Shown here: positions 5,804 through 7,577 of the stretch, in pieces
How the letters are laid out: each line of letters starts with the position of its first letter
How positions within the stretch are numbered: the first letter of the stretch is position 1
Source of the DNA: an uncultured Clostridia bacterium
Lineage (GTDB): Bacteria; Bacillota; Clostridia; Oscillospirales; Oscillospiraceae
Assembly: GCA_945613045.1 (NCBI GenBank)
Contig: CALZAG010000077.1
Location: forward strand, 1-7,577
Direction of reading: 5' to 3'
Length of the DNA: 7,577 nt
The notes under the pieces: model-generated
Database searches by the model: none
What the model saw: only the letters and a program-made list of their open reading frames with translations
What the model was told of the DNA's origin: nothing
Made by a program: the position numbers and the translations under genes

Positions 5804-7577
5804 CAAACTATCCTGACTTTCTGCCCGTTTCACGGGACGAGATGCACGAGCGCGGCTGGTGGTGGTACGACTTCCTGCTGGTCACGGGCGACGCCTATGT
5901 CGATCACCCGAGCTTCGGCGCGGCGGTCATCGGACGCACGCTGGAGGCCGAGGGCTACCGCGTCGCGGTGCTCGCTCAGCCGGACTGGCACTCGGCGCAG
6001 GCCTTCGCCGCCTTCGGACGGCCGAGGCTCGGCGTTTTGATCGGCGCGGGAAATCTTGACAGCATGGTCGCGCACTACACCGCGGCGAAAAAGCGCCGCA
6101 GCGAGGATTTCTACTCGCCCGGAAAGAAGGCCGGTCTGCGTCCGGACAGAGCCACCATCGTCTATTCAAACCGCGCAAGGGAGGCCTTCGGCCCGGACGT
6201 TCCGATCATCATCGGCGGTCTTGAAGCGTCCCTGCGCCGCTTTGCGCACTACGATTACTGGGACGACAGGGTGCGCCGCTCGATCCTCGTCGATTCGGGC
6301 GCTGATATGCTGGTCTACGGCATGGGCGAATACGCCGAGATCGAGATCGCGCGCAGGCTCAAAAAGAAGCTCCCCGTGTCGGAGATGACCGATATAAGGG
6401 GCACCGCCTACCTGTGCTCCGACCCTGAAAAATGCGCCTTTGAGAGCGTTACTTTGCCCTCCTTTGCCGAGGTCTGCGACAGCCCGCGCTTTTACGCCGA
6501 CGCGACGCGCGTCGAATACGCCGAGCACGACCCCGTGCGCGGCAGGGCGCTGATTCAGGAGCATGACGGCAGGTATCTCATCGTAAATCCCCCTGCCATG
6601 CCCCTTGAGACGAAGGAGCTCGACCGTATAGCCGAGCTTCCCTACACCAAGCAGTACCACCCCATGTACGAGCCCATGGGCGGCGTTCCCGCCATCGAGG
6701 AGGTCAAGTTCTCCGTAATCCACAACCGCGGCTGCTTCGGCGGCTGCAGCTTCTGCGCCCTGGCCTTCCATCAGGGCAGAATGGTCACGAGCCGCAGCCA
6801 CGAGAGCGTTATTCGCGAGGTCACGGCGCTGACAAAATTCCCCGATTTCAAGGGCTACATCAACGACGTAGGCGGCCCCTCGGCCAACTTCCGCCACCAT
6901 TCCTGCAAAAAGCAGGCCAAGTGCGGCATGTGCGCCGACCGCCGCTGCCTTGCGCCCACGCCCTGCCCCAACCTCGACGCCGACCATTCCGACTACCTTG
7001 CCCTGCTGCGCAGGCTGCGCGCCATCCCGGGCGTCAGGAAGGTCTTTGTCCGCAGCGGCATCCGCTATGACTATATGCTCGAGGATAAAAACGACGAATT
7101 TTTCGCCGAGCTCGTGAAATACCACATCTCCGGGCAGCTCAAGGTCGCGCCCGAGCACTGCATCGATTCGGTGCTCGACTACATGGGAAAGCCGCACATC
7201 GACGTGTATGAGCGCTTCATGGAAAAATACAAAAAGCTCAACACGAAGTACTCAAAGGAGCAGTACATCGTGCCCTATCTCATGTCCTCCCACCCCGGCA
7301 GCAGGCTTGAGGACGCCATCGCGCTGGCCGAGTATCTGAACAAAACCGGACGCCAGCCCGAGCAGGTGCAGGACTTTTACCCCACCCCGGGCACGATATC
7401 GACCTGTATGTACTACACGGGCATCGACCCGCTGACGATGAAGTCGGTGTACGTCGCCAAAAGCCCGCATGAAAAGGCCATGCAGAGGGCGCTTTTGCAG
7501 TGGAAAAGGCCGGATAAGCGCAAGCTCGTCATAGAGGCGCTCAAGGCCGCCGGCAGGGAGGATCTCATCGGCTACGG
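5800..7577 (+). CDS. YgiQ-family radical SAM protein (UPF0313), 3' partial
   Basis: The frame is open from ATG at 5800 to the window edge, 592 codons without a stop. The N-terminus (FLPVSRDEMHERGWWWYDFLLVTGDAYVDHPSFG) and the stretch AGNLDSMVAHYTAAKKRRSEDFYSPGKKAGLRPDR are characteristic of the YgiQ family. The radical SAM cluster motif CFGGCSFC has cysteines 312, 316 and 319, which bind a [4Fe-4S] cluster that cleaves S-adenosylmethionine. A second cysteine group (369, 375, 378, 383, 389) may hold another cluster and, as I recall, is shared by family relatives. The reaction of the family is not established. Family members run to roughly 600-740 residues, so the missing end is probably short to moderate. 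The start overlaps the upstream stop by 4 bases (ATGA), with GGGGAGAG at 5787-5794 as ribosome site, so it is cotranslated with the metallophosphoesterase. Confidence 0.93.
   Translation, partial: MTNYPDFLPVSRDEMHERGWWWYDFLLVTGDAYVDHPSFGAAVIGRTLEAEGYRVAVLAQPDWHSAQAFAAFGRPRLGVLIGAGNLDSMVAHYTAAKKRRSEDFYSPGKKAGLRPDRATIVYSNRAREAFGPDVPIIIGGLEASLRRFAHYDYWDDRVRRSILVDSGADMLVYGMGEYAEIEIARRLKKKLPVSEMTDIRGTAYLCSDPEKCAFESVTLPSFAEVCDSPRFYADATRVEYAEHDPVRGRALIQEHDGRYLIVNPPAMPLETKELDRIAELPYTKQYHPMYEPMGGVPAIEEVKFSVIHNRGCFGGCSFCALAFHQGRMVTSRSHESVIREVTALTKFPDFKGYINDVGGPSANFRHHSCKKQAKCGMCADRRCLAPTPCPNLDADHSDYLALLRRLRAIPGVRKVFVRSGIRYDYMLEDKNDEFFAELVKYHISGQLKVAPEHCIDSVLDYMGKPHIDVYERFMEKYKKLNTKYSKEQYIVPYLMSSHPGSRLEDAIALAEYLNKTGRQPEQVQDFYPTPGTISTCMYYTGIDPLTMKSVYVAKSPHEKAMQRALLQWKRPDKRKLVIEALKAAGREDLIGY

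Noticed and set aside
6166..7197. A 343-codon open frame on the minus strand
   Set aside because: It lies fully inside the YgiQ gene, whose motifs are unmistakable, and arises from GC-rich third positions.

Overview
The window looks like a piece of a GC-rich Gram-positive Clostridia chromosome, probably an Oscillospiraceae/Ruminococcaceae-like gut lineage. The basis is S-layer homology (SLH) domains, a CsaB-type polysaccharide pyruvyl transferase, strong GGAGG-like ribosome binding sites, hairpin terminators and a probable family-typical hairpin repeat. The lineage is inferred from gene content and style, not from a marker gene. I see no tRNA, rRNA, CRISPR array, insertion sequence or phage gene.

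Layout: (1) bases 1-311 (+) are the 3' end of a cell-surface protein ending in two SLH modules. (2) Bases 312-513 are a non-coding gap between convergent genes with three hairpins: two probable terminators flanking a REP-like hairpin. (3) Bases 514-3407 (-) hold a probable two-gene operon: a large fusion of a family-4 glycosyltransferase with a CsaB-like pyruvyl transferase, followed by a PurN-like formyltransferase homologue that has lost the catalytic residues of its family. (4) Bases 3408-3553 are a divergent, AT-rich control region built around a perfect 22-bp inverted repeat with promoter-like elements on both strands. (5) Bases 3554-7577 (+) are a tightly packed operon: a histidine phosphatase-GNAT acetyltransferase fusion, a metallophosphoesterase with a C-terminal SH3-like domain, and a YgiQ-family radical SAM protein that runs off the window.

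The left half has a cell-wall theme. SLH domains bind secondary cell-wall polysaccharide whose terminal sugar carries a pyruvate ketal placed by CsaB, so the SLH protein and the GT4-CsaB fusion plausibly sit on the two sides of one anchoring system. The right-hand operon has no obvious single pathway. Its genes are joined by a 6-bp gap and a 4-bp start/stop overlap, which implies co-translation. The points most worth checking are the symmetric promoter/operator dyad, the PurN-like pseudoenzyme, and the two domain fusions.
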